In this document: positions 1 through 6,904 of the stretch, one piece after another | Layout: each line of letters opens with the position of its first letter | Position numbering within the stretch: the stretch's first letter is position 1 | NCBI RefSeq assembly: GCF_000376565.1 | Contig: NZ_BARG01000066.1 | Location: 1 to 39,297 of the forward strand | Direction of reading: 5' to 3' | DNA: 39,297 bases | Origin: Streptomyces hokutonensis | GTDB lineage: Bacteria; Actinomycetota; Actinomycetes; Streptomycetales; Streptomycetaceae | Made by a program: the position numbers and the translations under genes | Notes under the pieces: model-generated | Told to the model about the DNA's origin: nothing | What the model saw: the letters and a program-made list of their open reading frames with translations, nothing else | The model's database searches: none

Positions 1-151
1 CGTCTCCGCGGAGCAGCTCCTGGAGAAGGCCTGGGACGAGAACACGGACCCGTTCACCAACGTCGTGCGGGTGACGGTCATGACGCTGCGCCGCAAGCTC
101 GGCGAGCCGCCTGTCATCGTCACCGTGCCCGGCTCCGGTTACCGGATCTGA
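1..151 (+). CDS. cutR: CutR-like response regulator, C-terminal part (5' end outside window)
   Basis: Only the last 49 codons are in the window, read from base 2 to TGA at 149-151. They form the end of an OmpR/PhoB-type winged-helix DNA-binding domain: the recognition-helix stretch contains VTVMTLRRKLG and the final hairpin ends VPGSGYRI, both typical of the family. It would be the DNA-binding partner of the sensor kinase that starts 7 bases downstream, so the two are almost surely one operon. The kinase resembles CutS, which is why I call this CutR. The receiver domain and phosphorylation site cannot be seen. Confidence 0.8.
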   Translation, partial: VSAEQLLEKAWDENTDPFTNVVRVTVMTLRRKLGEPPVIVTVPGSGYRI

Positions 152-158
152 GTCCACG

Positions 159-1391
159 GTGGCGACGACTCCCGCGCCTCCCCAGGCGCCCCCGAAGCCC
201 ACGTGGGACCCCAGAAGGCCCGAACCACCGTTCCCCTGGCTGCGTCCCACCATCCGCATAAGGCTCACGCTGCTGTACGGCGGCATGTTCCTGATCGCCG
301 GGATACTGCTGCTGTCGATCATCTACCTGCTCGCGGCGCACGCGCTGAACGTGGGCAGTGAGCTGCCCTTCAAGGTCATCTCCGGCTCGGTCGGCAGCAG
401 CACCTGCAACTTCCCGTCCGAGCCGTCGGCGACCACGCTCAACAACGCGATGAACCAGTGCGTCAACGAACAGCGCCAGCACGCCCTGGACGACCTGCTC
501 AGCCGCTCCCTGCTGACCCTGCTCGGCCTGGCGATCATCGCCTTCGCCTTCGGGTACGCGATGGCGGGCCGGGTGCTGTCCCCGCTGGGCCGGATCACCC
601 GGACCGCCCGCGCGGTGGCCGGCTCGGACCTGTCCCGCCGGATCGAGCTGGACGGCCCGGACGACGAACTCAAGGAACTCGCGGACACCTTCGACGAGAT
701 GCTGGACCGGCTGCAGCGGGCCTTCACCGCGCAGCAGCGCTTCGTGGGGAACGCCTCGCACGAGCTGCGCACCCCGCTCGCGATCAACCGCACGCTCCTG
801 GAAGTGCATCTGTCGGACCCCGGCGCCCCTGTCGAGCTCCAGCAGCTCGGCAAGACACTGCTGGCCACCAACGAGCGCAGCGAGCAGCTCGTGGAGGGTC
901 TGCTGCTGCTGGCCCGCAGCGACAACCAGATCGTCGAGCGCAAGCCCGTGGACCTCGCCGAGGTCGCCGAGCAGGCCGTCGACCAGGTGCACGCGGAGGC
1001 GAGCGCGAAGAACGTGGTCATCCGCGGCGAGCGCAAGCCGGCCGTCGTCCAGGGCAACGGCGTCCTCCTGGAGCGGATCGCCCTGAACCTGGTGCAGAAC
1101 GCGGTGCGGTACAACGTGCCCGAGGACGGCTGGGTCGAGGTCACCACCGAGGTGCAGCACGGTCATGCGGTGCTGATCGTCTCGAACACGGGTCCGGTGG
1201 TCCCGGCGTACGAGATCGACAACCTCTTCGAGCCCTTCAGACGGCTCCGTACGGAGCGAACGGGCAGCGACAAGGGTGTGGGCCTCGGTCTGTCCATCGC
1301 GCGGTCCGTGGCGCGCGCACACGGTGGCCATATCTCGGCCCAGCCCCGCGAGGGGGGTGGGCTCGTGATGCGAGTCACCCTGGCCATCTGA
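159..1391 (+). CDS. cutS: CutS-like sensor histidine kinase
   Basis: Membrane sensor kinase of 410 residues that should phosphorylate the CutR-like regulator encoded just upstream. A proline-rich N-terminus is followed by a first membrane helix (about 37-60), an extracytoplasmic loop (about 61-110), a second helix (about 113-135), a HAMP segment, the HisKA box NASHELRTP with phospho-acceptor His201, and an HATPase domain with the N-box (NLVQNAVRY) and the GVGLGLSIAR G-box. The loop carries exactly two cysteines, Cys83 and Cys101. Work on Streptomyces CutRS links such a pair to sensing of the extracytoplasmic redox or protein-folding state; this is recalled, not shown here. The GTG at 159 is chosen because it lies 7 bases after the cutR stop; no strong ribosome site is visible, which fits translational coupling. 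Confidence 0.88.
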   Translation: MATTPAPPQAPPKPTWDPRRPEPPFPWLRPTIRIRLTLLYGGMFLIAGILLLSIIYLLAAHALNVGSELPFKVISGSVGSSTCNFPSEPSATTLNNAMNQCVNEQRQHALDDLLSRSLLTLLGLAIIAFAFGYAMAGRVLSPLGRITRTARAVAGSDLSRRIELDGPDDELKELADTFDEMLDRLQRAFTAQQRFVGNASHELRTPLAINRTLLEVHLSDPGAPVELQQLGKTLLATNERSEQLVEGLLLLARSDNQIVERKPVDLAEVAEQAVDQVHAEASAKNVVIRGERKPAVVQGNGVLLERIALNLVQNAVRYNVPEDGWVEVTTEVQHGHAVLIVSNTGPVVPAYEIDNLFEPFRRLRTERTGSDKGVGLGLSIARSVARAHGGHISAQPREGGGLVMRVTLAI

Positions 1392-1786
1392 GATCATGTC
1401 GCCGACACACGAGGATGTTCGCTTTGCGCGGAATTTTCTGGCCGCATCTTCGGCACTCTTGTGTGTGATCGATCACAAGCACGATTTTCGGGGCATCTAC
1501 TCTCCGTGATCATGCACCCTGTCGGAAAGCCGGGAAAATCCGGGTTTTCAGGGGTCTTGATCACGGGAAGTACACGGTGAGGTGCCTTTGAAGAGCGGCA
1601 TTGGGACCGTGTACGGTCCCCTTCGCCATCCAAGCCGATCACTCTTGAGGGGTCCGGTTGGGTGTCGATTGAGTAACAGACCTTGATGTGAGGCAAAATC
1701 TCCGCCTCAGGTCGGGCACAAGTCCGGCCTCTCACGCGTTACGTGCGCTGGAGACACCGCAGACACCCAGAGGGGGAGAGCGCGAC
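1392..1786. other. Intergenic region between cutS and DUF4193 gene
   Basis: About 395 bases with no convincing gene; the opposite-strand reading frame here has no family resemblance. It holds a palindrome at 1464-1477 (listed separately) and the leader of the DUF4193 gene with a strong ribosome site, AGGGGGAG, at 1771-1778. No clear intrinsic terminator for cutS was found. Confidence 0.5.
1458..1479. promoter_or_regulatory. Overlapping dyads, possible Crp/FNR-type operator
   Basis: TGTGATCGATCACA at 1464-1477 is a perfect 14-base palindrome. Around it, CTTGTG at 1458-1463 pairs with CACAAG at 1474-1479, so two dyads overlap. GTG and CAC half-sites can be read with an 8-base spacer (1463-1465 and 1474-1476), the spacing used by Crp-like proteins, though the inner bases do not fully match the published Streptomyces Crp motif. 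It may serve the downstream DUF4193 gene. Confidence 0.35.
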
Positions 1787-2083
1787 ATGGCAACGGATTA
1801 CGACACCCCACGCAAGACCGACGACGACGTCGACTCGGACAGCCTTGAAGAGCTCAAGGCGCGTAGGAACGACAAGTCGACTTCCGCAGTGGACGTCGAC
1901 GAATTCGAGGCGGCCGAGGGCCTCGAACTGCCCGGAGCGGACCTCTCGAACGAAGAGCTGGCCGTCCGGGTGCTGCCCAAGCAGCAGGACGAGTTCACTT
2001 GCATGAGCTGCTTCCTGGTGCACCACCGCAGCCAGCTGGCCCGCGAGAAGAACGGCCAGCCGATCTGCCGCGACTGCGACTGA
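1787..2083 (+). CDS. DUF4193 family zinc-ribbon-like protein
   Basis: A 98-residue acidic protein of the actinobacterial DUF4193 family. The first half is rich in Asp and Glu and probably disordered. The second half has two CxxC pairs, Cys72/Cys75 (CMSC) and Cys94/Cys97 (CRDC), spaced like a zinc ribbon. The function is not established; small acidic proteins with such a C-terminal knuckle often touch the transcription machinery, but this is inference. The ATG at 1787 is preceded by AGGGGGAG at 1771-1778. The EcsC-like gene follows 13 bases after its stop, so the two are probably cotranscribed. From memory the mycobacterial counterpart is Rv2699c, which also lies near dut. Confidence 0.85.
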   Translation: MATDYDTPRKTDDDVDSDSLEELKARRNDKSTSAVDVDEFEAAEGLELPGADLSNEELAVRVLPKQQDEFTCMSCFLVHHRSQLAREKNGQPICRDCD

Positions 2084-2096
2084 GGAGGGGTCGGCC

Positions 2097-3014
2097 GTGA
2101 CTGGCTCGACCCCACCCTGGAAGCGCCGCTCCCTCAAGCCGGGAGCGGACGAAGGGCCGGCTGACGGCCCTCATGGCGCGCGTGACGACGAGCGGGGCTC
2201 ATCCGAACAGGGATCAGCCTCGCTCGAACCGGCGGCCGACCGGGCTGACCTCCCGGTGCCCGCCGACGTTCCCGCAGCCGCCCCCGTCGCCAAACGACGG
2301 GTGGCGGTCATCCGGGACAAGGCGAGGGATGGCGTCCGTAAGGGCGGCAGCCGGGCCAGGGCGGGCCTGGCGTACCTCGCCGACCGAATCATCGACATAG
2401 CCCCGCGGATCCCCGTACGGGACCTCGAGGCGCTTCGGCGGCAGTTCCCGGGCCTCGGGCCCGAGCAGCTCGCCGACAAGCTGGTGGCGGGCGCGGCGAA
2501 CGCGACGTCGACCGTCGGCGCGGGCATCGGTGCCGCGGCGATGCTGCCCGTGCCGCCCGCGATGCCCACCGAACTGGCCGCCGAGATCACCGGCGTCGCC
2601 GCGATCGAGCTGAAGCTGATCGCCGAGCTGTACGAGGTGTACGGCGTCCGTCCGCCCGGCGACCTGAGGCAGCGCAGCACCGCGTATCTGAACTCCTGGT
2701 CCGGGGAGCGCGGTATCGACGTGACCAAGCCGTCGACCATGAGCGCCGCGCTGAACGGCCACATGAAGCGCGAACTGCGCCAGCAGATCATGAAACGCAT
2801 GGTCCGCGACCTGCCGAACCTGATGCCCTTCATGGTCGGCGCCGCCGTCGGAGCGGTCATGAACCGCCGGGACACCAAGAAGCTCGCCGAGCGCATCCGC
2901 AAGGACCTGCGCAAGGCCCAGGTGCCCTGGGACGCGCTGCCCGAACTCCCACCCCTGGAGACCCCGCCGGACCCGCTCAGAATGGGCGAGATCCCCAAGG
3001 AACTCGGTCGCTGA
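2097..3014 (+). CDS. EcsC-like protein of unknown function
   Basis: A 305-residue protein whose first 70 residues are charged and Pro/Ala-rich. The middle (about 130-185) has a small-residue-rich run, NATSTVGAGIGAAAMLPVPP, followed by a predicted helix. This is reminiscent of the EcsC family found in diverse bacteria, whose biochemical role is unknown. A second hydrophobic stretch (LPNLMPFMVGAAVGAVMNRR) lies at about 240-262, so membrane association is likely. The GTG at 2097 follows GAGGAGGGG at 2083-2090 with normal spacing and lies 13 bases after the DUF4193 stop. Assignment to EcsC rests on pattern resemblance only. Confidence 0.65.
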   Translation: MTGSTPPWKRRSLKPGADEGPADGPHGARDDERGSSEQGSASLEPAADRADLPVPADVPAAAPVAKRRVAVIRDKARDGVRKGGSRARAGLAYLADRIIDIAPRIPVRDLEALRRQFPGLGPEQLADKLVAGAANATSTVGAGIGAAAMLPVPPAMPTELAAEITGVAAIELKLIAELYEVYGVRPPGDLRQRSTAYLNSWSGERGIDVTKPSTMSAALNGHMKRELRQQIMKRMVRDLPNLMPFMVGAAVGAVMNRRDTKKLAERIRKDLRKAQVPWDALPELPPLETPPDPLRMGEIPKELGR

Positions 3015-3033
3015 GGGACCGGAGGGGCCGGTC

Positions 3034-3498
3034 CTAGACCGCTGCCGCCTGTGCCGCCTTCAGCGCTTCCGCCAGCCGCTCCGGCTCGCGCGTCGACAGG
3101 TACAGGTACGGCGTCGGGTCGGCCGGGTCGGTGACCTCCACGCGCAGTGCCGTGGGGATGTAGGAGCGCAGCAGCAGGAAGGCCCGGGTGTCGGCCTTGT
3201 GGGTGCGCCAGGCACGTGCCTCCTCCGCGTCCAGGATCTCCGCCTCGCCCAGCGCCGTCACCGGGATCTTCGCCTCGCCGGCGATCAGCGAGTCGCCCAC
3301 GATCCGGATGCGGAGCGAGCCGTAGGAGCTGGCCGTGACCGCGGCGAACGCGGTGCCGCCGACCAGGCCGCCGAGCAGCGGCAGGGTGCCGAAGGGCAGC
3401 AGGATCAGGGCGAAGGAGACGCCCACCAGGAACGAGATGAACCACCACGAACGGGGGGCAGTGAGGCGCTCGTCGTAGGGGGAGGCGGAAAGCTGCAT
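3034..3498 (-). CDS. DUF3093 family membrane protein
   Basis: A 154-residue protein on the minus strand that ends close to the convergent EcsC-like gene and is divergent from the thioesterase/dut genes. The start MQLSASPYDERLTAPRSWW is typical of DUF3093. Two membrane helices (about 20-60) follow, then a soluble domain with the SSYGSLRIRI and AEARAWRTHKADTRAF-like segments of the family. Function is unknown. From memory the mycobacterial counterpart is Rv2698, also divergent from dut, so the arrangement is ancestral. Confidence 0.85.
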   Translation of the reverse strand: MQLSASPYDERLTAPRSWWFISFLVGVSFALILLPFGTLPLLGGLVGGTAFAAVTASSYGSLRIRIVGDSLIAGEAKIPVTALGEAEILDAEEARAWRTHKADTRAFLLLRSYIPTALRVEVTDPADPTPYLYLSTREPERLAEALKAAQAAAV

Positions 3499-3556
3499 GA
3501 AGCCAAGCTTGGCACGGTGTCCGGAACATACCGACGCGCGGGTAAGGTCTGCGGCT

Positions 3557-4141
3557 GTGGGTGGTACTTCTCCAGCTCTTCAGCCTCCGTCCGACGCCGT
3601 GAAACCGGTGCGGCACCCTGACGCGCCCGCGCCCGGTGAGTTGCTGGGTGCCCACTACGAACAGTGTTTCGGGTGCGGCGGCGACCAGCCGCACGGGCTG
3701 CATCTGGCGGCGCGGGCCGGCGAGGGCGTGACCATCACCGCCGAGTTCACCGTGCGGGCCGCCCACCAGGGCGCCCCGGGCCTCGCGCACGGCGGAGTGC
3801 TCGCCAGCGCGCTGGACGAGACCCTCGGCTCGCTGAACTGGCTGCTGCGGACGATCGCGGTGACCGGTCGCCTGGAGACCGACTTCGTGCGGCCTGTGCC
3901 CGTGGACACCGTCTTGTACCTGGAGGCCGAGGTGACGGCCGTGGCCGGCCGGAAGATCTACTCGACCGCCACGGGACGCATCGGCGCTCCCGACGGGCCG
4001 GTCGCCGTGCGCGCCGACGCCCTCTTCATCGAGGTGAAGGTCGACCACTTCATCGACAACGGCCGCCCGCAGGAGATCCGGGCCGCCATGGACGACCCGG
4101 ACCAGGTCCGGCGTACCCGTGCCTTCGAGGTGAACCCGTGA
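3557..4141 (+). CDS. PaaI-like hotdog-fold thioesterase
   Basis: A 194-residue protein with one hotdog thioesterase domain. It has the conserved segment HQGAPGLAHGGVLASALDE, where the HGG turn and the following acidic residue form the active site in PaaI/4HBT enzymes, and an N-terminal CFGCGGDQPHGLHL motif common in acyl-CoA thioesterases of this subgroup. It probably hydrolyses an acyl-CoA, but the substrate is not evident. The reading frame is open to 3497, which would overlap the divergent DUF3093 gene; I prefer GTG at 3557, preceded by TAAGG at 3543-3547. Its TGA overlaps the GTG of dut (GTGA at 4138-4141), so the two are translationally coupled. Confidence 0.82.
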   Translation: MGGTSPALQPPSDAVKPVRHPDAPAPGELLGAHYEQCFGCGGDQPHGLHLAARAGEGVTITAEFTVRAAHQGAPGLAHGGVLASALDETLGSLNWLLRTIAVTGRLETDFVRPVPVDTVLYLEAEVTAVAGRKIYSTATGRIGAPDGPVAVRADALFIEVKVDHFIDNGRPQEIRAAMDDPDQVRRTRAFEVNP

Positions 4142-4659
4142 GCAGTGGCCGTAGTCCCCTGGACGTACTGATCCGGCGCGTCGACCCCGACGTACCGCTT
4201 CCGTCGTACGAGCACCCCGGTGACGCGGGCGCGGATCTGCGGACCACCGAGGGCCGGGAACTGAAGCCGGGTGAACGGGCCGTACTGCCCACGGGGGTGT
4301 CTGTCGCGCTCCCGGAGGGGTACGCGGCCTTCGTACACCCCCGTTCGGGGCTCGCCGCCCGCTGCGGTGTCGCCCTAGTGAATGCCCCGGGGACGGTTGA
4401 TGCCGGGTACCGTGGGGAGATCAAGGTGATCGTGGTGAATCTCGACCCGTACGAGTCGGTACGGTTCGAGCGCTTCGACCGGATCGCCCAGCTGGTCGTC
4501 CAGCAGGTCGAGAGGGTCCGCTTCCAGGAGGTCGCGGAACTTCCCGATTCGGCGCGGGCCGAGGGGGGCTTCGGGTCCACCGGCGGTCACGCCGCCGTGG
4601 GCGGCACCACGGGTGGGAATCGATACGCTTCGGTCGTATCCGACCGGGAAGGACAGTGA
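4138..4659 (+). CDS. dut: dUTP diphosphatase (dUTPase)
   Basis: Trimeric dUTPase of 173 residues, which hydrolyses dUTP to dUMP and pyrophosphate and so keeps uracil out of DNA and feeds thymidylate synthesis. All five family motifs are present in order: DAGADL (motif I), PRSGLA (II), the GTVDAGYRGEI segment with the catalytic Asp (III), RFDRIAQLV (IV) and the C-terminal RAEGGFGSTG (V), which closes over the active site. The frame is open well upstream, but the GTG at 4138 places the protein start just before the fold, overlaps the thioesterase stop by 4 bases and gives the usual family length. A tail of about 20 residues follows motif V. Confidence 0.95.
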   Translation: MSSGRSPLDVLIRRVDPDVPLPSYEHPGDAGADLRTTEGRELKPGERAVLPTGVSVALPEGYAAFVHPRSGLAARCGVALVNAPGTVDAGYRGEIKVIVVNLDPYESVRFERFDRIAQLVVQQVERVRFQEVAELPDSARAEGGFGSTGGHAAVGGTTGGNRYASVVSDREGQ

Positions 4660-4660
4660 C

Positions 4661-5413
4661 GTGTTCGGACGTCGCAAGAAGGGCACTGCCGCCGAGGACG
4701 CGGCGAGCGAGGCCGAGCAGGTCGTCGACGACGTCGACACTGAGGCGGACGCGGTGGAGCGCGTGAGGCTCGAACCGGAGCCCCGCCCCGACGGACCCTG
4801 GGACGACTCGGAGGTCGGCGACCCCGCCGAGGGCCGGGTGGACCTGGGCGGTCTGTTCGTGCCGGGAGTCGACGGCATGGAGTTGCGGGTCGAGGTCGCG
4901 GGTGACGCGATCGTCGCCGCCACCGTGGTCCTCAAGGACAGTGCCATCCAGTTGCAGGCCTTCGCCGCTCCCAAGCGCGAGGGCATCTGGGGTGAGGTCC
5001 GCGAGGAGATCGCCAGCGGCATCACCCAGCAGGGCGGCATCGTCGACGAGGTCGAGGGGCCGCTGGGCTGGGAGCTGCGCGCGCAGGTTCCGGTGCAGCT
5101 GCCGGACGGCACGGGCGGCTTCCAGGTGGTGCGGTTCGTCGGTGTGGACGGTTCGCGCTGGTTCCTGCGCGGGGTGATCTCCGGGCAGGGCGCGGTGCAG
5201 CCGCAGGCGGCCGGTCTGCTGGAGCAGATCTTCCGGGACACGGTCGTCGTTCGCGGCGAGGGCCCGATGGCGCCCCGCGACCCGATCGTCCTGAAGCTGC
5301 CGAACGACGCCCAGATGGTTCCCGAGGGCGTCCAGCAGGAGGAGGCGGGTTCCCGCTTCTCCGGCGGCATGGGCCAGTTGCAGCGCGGACCGGAGATCAC
5401 CGAGGTCCGCTAG
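4661..5413 (+). CDS. DUF3710 family protein
   Basis: A 250-residue actinobacterial protein of the DUF3710 family. It opens with MFGRRKKG and a long acidic stretch (about 10-50), then a folded domain including LQAFAAPKREGIWGEVREEI, GWELRAQVPVQLPDG and RWFLRGVISGQGA. Function is unknown. The GTG at 4661 is 1 base after the dut stop and is preceded by GGAAGG within the end of dut, so it is in the dut operon. The same dut-DUF3710-OB-fold-DUF3159 order is recalled from mycobacteria (Rv2697c-Rv2693c); here it is interrupted by an alginate-lyase-like gene and kdpDE. Confidence 0.86.
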   Translation: MFGRRKKGTAAEDAASEAEQVVDDVDTEADAVERVRLEPEPRPDGPWDDSEVGDPAEGRVDLGGLFVPGVDGMELRVEVAGDAIVAATVVLKDSAIQLQAFAAPKREGIWGEVREEIASGITQQGGIVDEVEGPLGWELRAQVPVQLPDGTGGFQVVRFVGVDGSRWFLRGVISGQGAVQPQAAGLLEQIFRDTVVVRGEGPMAPRDPIVLKLPNDAQMVPEGVQQEEAGSRFSGGMGQLQRGPEITEVR

Positions 5414-5431
5414 CAGGAACAGACAGCCTCG

Positions 5432-5465
5432 AAAGGGCCGTACCCCTCCGGGGGTGCGGCCCTTT
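5432..5465 (+). terminator. Intrinsic terminator after the dut operon
   Basis: A 15-base stem, 5432-5446 pairing with 5451-5465 around the loop TCCG, with one G-U type mismatch; the right arm ends in CCCTTT. It lies 18 bases after the DUF3710 stop and ends the dut transcript. Confidence 0.85.
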
Positions 5466-5480
5466 GTCGTGTGCGCACTC

Positions 5481-5509
5481 TTGACGGCGTATTGGTCTGT
5501 ACCTATGGT
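5481..5509 (+). promoter_or_regulatory. Near-consensus promoter with DasR-like operator
   Basis: TTGACG at 5481-5486 and TATGGT at 5504-5509 are separated by exactly 17 bases, a good housekeeping-type promoter. The spacer carries ATTGGTCTGTACCTAT at 5491-5506, which closely resembles the DasR-responsive element (consensus about ACTGGTCTAGACCACT) found at chitinase and N-acetylglucosamine genes in Streptomyces. Placed between -35 and -10, it would repress the downstream secreted enzyme. The match was scored by eye at 11 of 16. Confidence 0.6.
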
Positions 5510-5570
5510 CTCGGCTCAACGCCCAAGTTCATCAGGGTGCTCTGTGTTCACATACGAGAACGGAGTCACC

Positions 5571-6752
5571 GTGCGCCGTGCTGCCCTGCTCTCCGTCGTC
5601 ACCGCGCTGGTCCTGGGCTTCTTCGCCCAGCCCGGCGCCACCGTCACCGCCCAGGCGGCCCCCGCCACCTTCGTCCACCCCGGAGTCGACGTCTCCAGAA
5701 GCCAGCTGGACTTCGCCCGCACCGAGGTCCTCGCCGGCGCCCAGCCCTGGAAGGGCGCCTACGACCAGATGATGGCGAGCTCCTACGCCAGTCTGAGCCG
5801 GACCCCGAAGCCCAGAGCCGTCGTCGAGTGCGGCTCGTACTCCAACCCCAACTACGGCTGCACCGACGAACGCGAGGACGCGATAGCGGCCTACACCGAC
5901 GCGCTCGCCTGGTACATCACCAAGGACGCGCGCTACGCCCAGAAGGCCATCGAGATCATGGACGCCTGGTCGGCCACGATCACCAGCCACACCAACAGCA
6001 ACGCGCCCCTGCAGACCGGCTGGGCCGGCGCCTCCTGGCCCAAGGCCGCCGAGATCATCAAGTACACGTACACCGGGACGTGGACCAACTCGGCCCGCTT
6101 CGCGACCATGCTCCGCAACGTCTACCTGCCCGAGATCATCAACGGCTCCAATTCCAACGGGAACTGGGAGCTGACGATGATGGACGCGGCGATCGGCATC
6201 TCCGTCTTCCTTGAGGACAAGACGTCGTACGACAAGGCGATGGCGCTCTTCCGGACGCGGACGGCCGCGTACATCTACCTCGCCTCGGACGGTTCCGTAC
6301 CGAAGACCGTGCCGAGCCAGAACCTCAACACCACGGCGAAGATCGTCGCCTACTGGCAGGGCCAGTCGACCTTCGTCACCGGGCTCACCCAGGAGACGTG
6401 CCGCGACTTCACGCACACCGGGTACGGCCTCTCCTCGATCTCGCACGTCGCCGAGACCAGCCGGATCCAGGGCACCGACCTCTACGGCACCGACGTCGGC
6501 GAGCGGCTGCGGCAGGCGCTCGGGTTCCAGGCCAAGTACCAGCTCGGGACGGCCGTGCCGAGCTGGCTGTGCGGCGGGTCGCTGACCCTCGGGCTCGGAC
6601 CGGTCACCGAGGTCGGCTACAACGCGCTGCACAACCGTCTGGGCATCGCCATGACCAATACCCAGACGCTCACCCTCGACAACCGCCCGGCCGGCACCAA
6701 TAACCTCTTCGTGGCCTGGGAGACCCTCACCCACGGCGACAACCCCAACTGA
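5571..6752 (+). CDS. Secreted alginate-lyase-family protein
   Basis: A 393-residue exported protein. It has an N-terminal signal peptide: Arg-Arg, a hydrophobic core ALLSVVTALVLGFFAQ and a likely cleavage after the Ala-rich AQAAPA. The rest is an alpha-helical domain of the alginate lyase superfamily (PL5-like), with recognisable pieces such as GNWELTMMDAAIGI and CRDFTHTGYGLSSISHVAE, where Asn, His and Tyr are expected in the active site. The true polysaccharide is uncertain; many actinobacterial members have no proven alginate activity. GTG at 5571 is chosen because it gives a clean signal peptide and follows GGAG at 5561-5564; the frame is open further upstream but overlaps the promoter. 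It is a single-gene unit between two terminators. Confidence 0.78.
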   Translation: MRRAALLSVVTALVLGFFAQPGATVTAQAAPATFVHPGVDVSRSQLDFARTEVLAGAQPWKGAYDQMMASSYASLSRTPKPRAVVECGSYSNPNYGCTDEREDAIAAYTDALAWYITKDARYAQKAIEIMDAWSATITSHTNSNAPLQTGWAGASWPKAAEIIKYTYTGTWTNSARFATMLRNVYLPEIINGSNSNGNWELTMMDAAIGISVFLEDKTSYDKAMALFRTRTAAYIYLASDGSVPKTVPSQNLNTTAKIVAYWQGQSTFVTGLTQETCRDFTHTGYGLSSISHVAETSRIQGTDLYGTDVGERLRQALGFQAKYQLGTAVPSWLCGGSLTLGLGPVTEVGYNALHNRLGIAMTNTQTLTLDNRPAGTNNLFVAWETLTHGDNPN

Positions 6753-6763
6753 GCACCGCCGCG

Positions 6764-6799
6764 CCCTGATGCCCGTACCGTGCCGTACGGGCATCAGGG
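6764..6799 (+). terminator. Intrinsic terminator after alginate-lyase-like gene
   Basis: A perfect 15-base stem, 6764-6778 with 6785-6799, and a 6-base loop, starting 12 bases after the stop codon. There is no long T run, which is common for Streptomyces terminators. Confidence 0.85.
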
Positions 6800-6904
6800 T
6801 TGTGTCAAAGACGTCCAGGACCAGGCTCGCCACCCCTTTTGTCGGACTTATTGGCCGTAAAGTCGACGCTGCGTACACGGGTGTGACGGGAAGACAATGA
6901 GGCC

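Noticed and set aside
2171..4048. A 625-codon minus-strand frame across the EcsC-like, DUF3093 and thioesterase genes
   Set aside because: It spans three real genes in a wrong frame and shows no domain; shadow.
6800..6904. kdpFABC genes next to kdpDE
   Set aside because: None of the pump subunits is present on either side; the upstream gene is an alginate-lyase-like enzyme.
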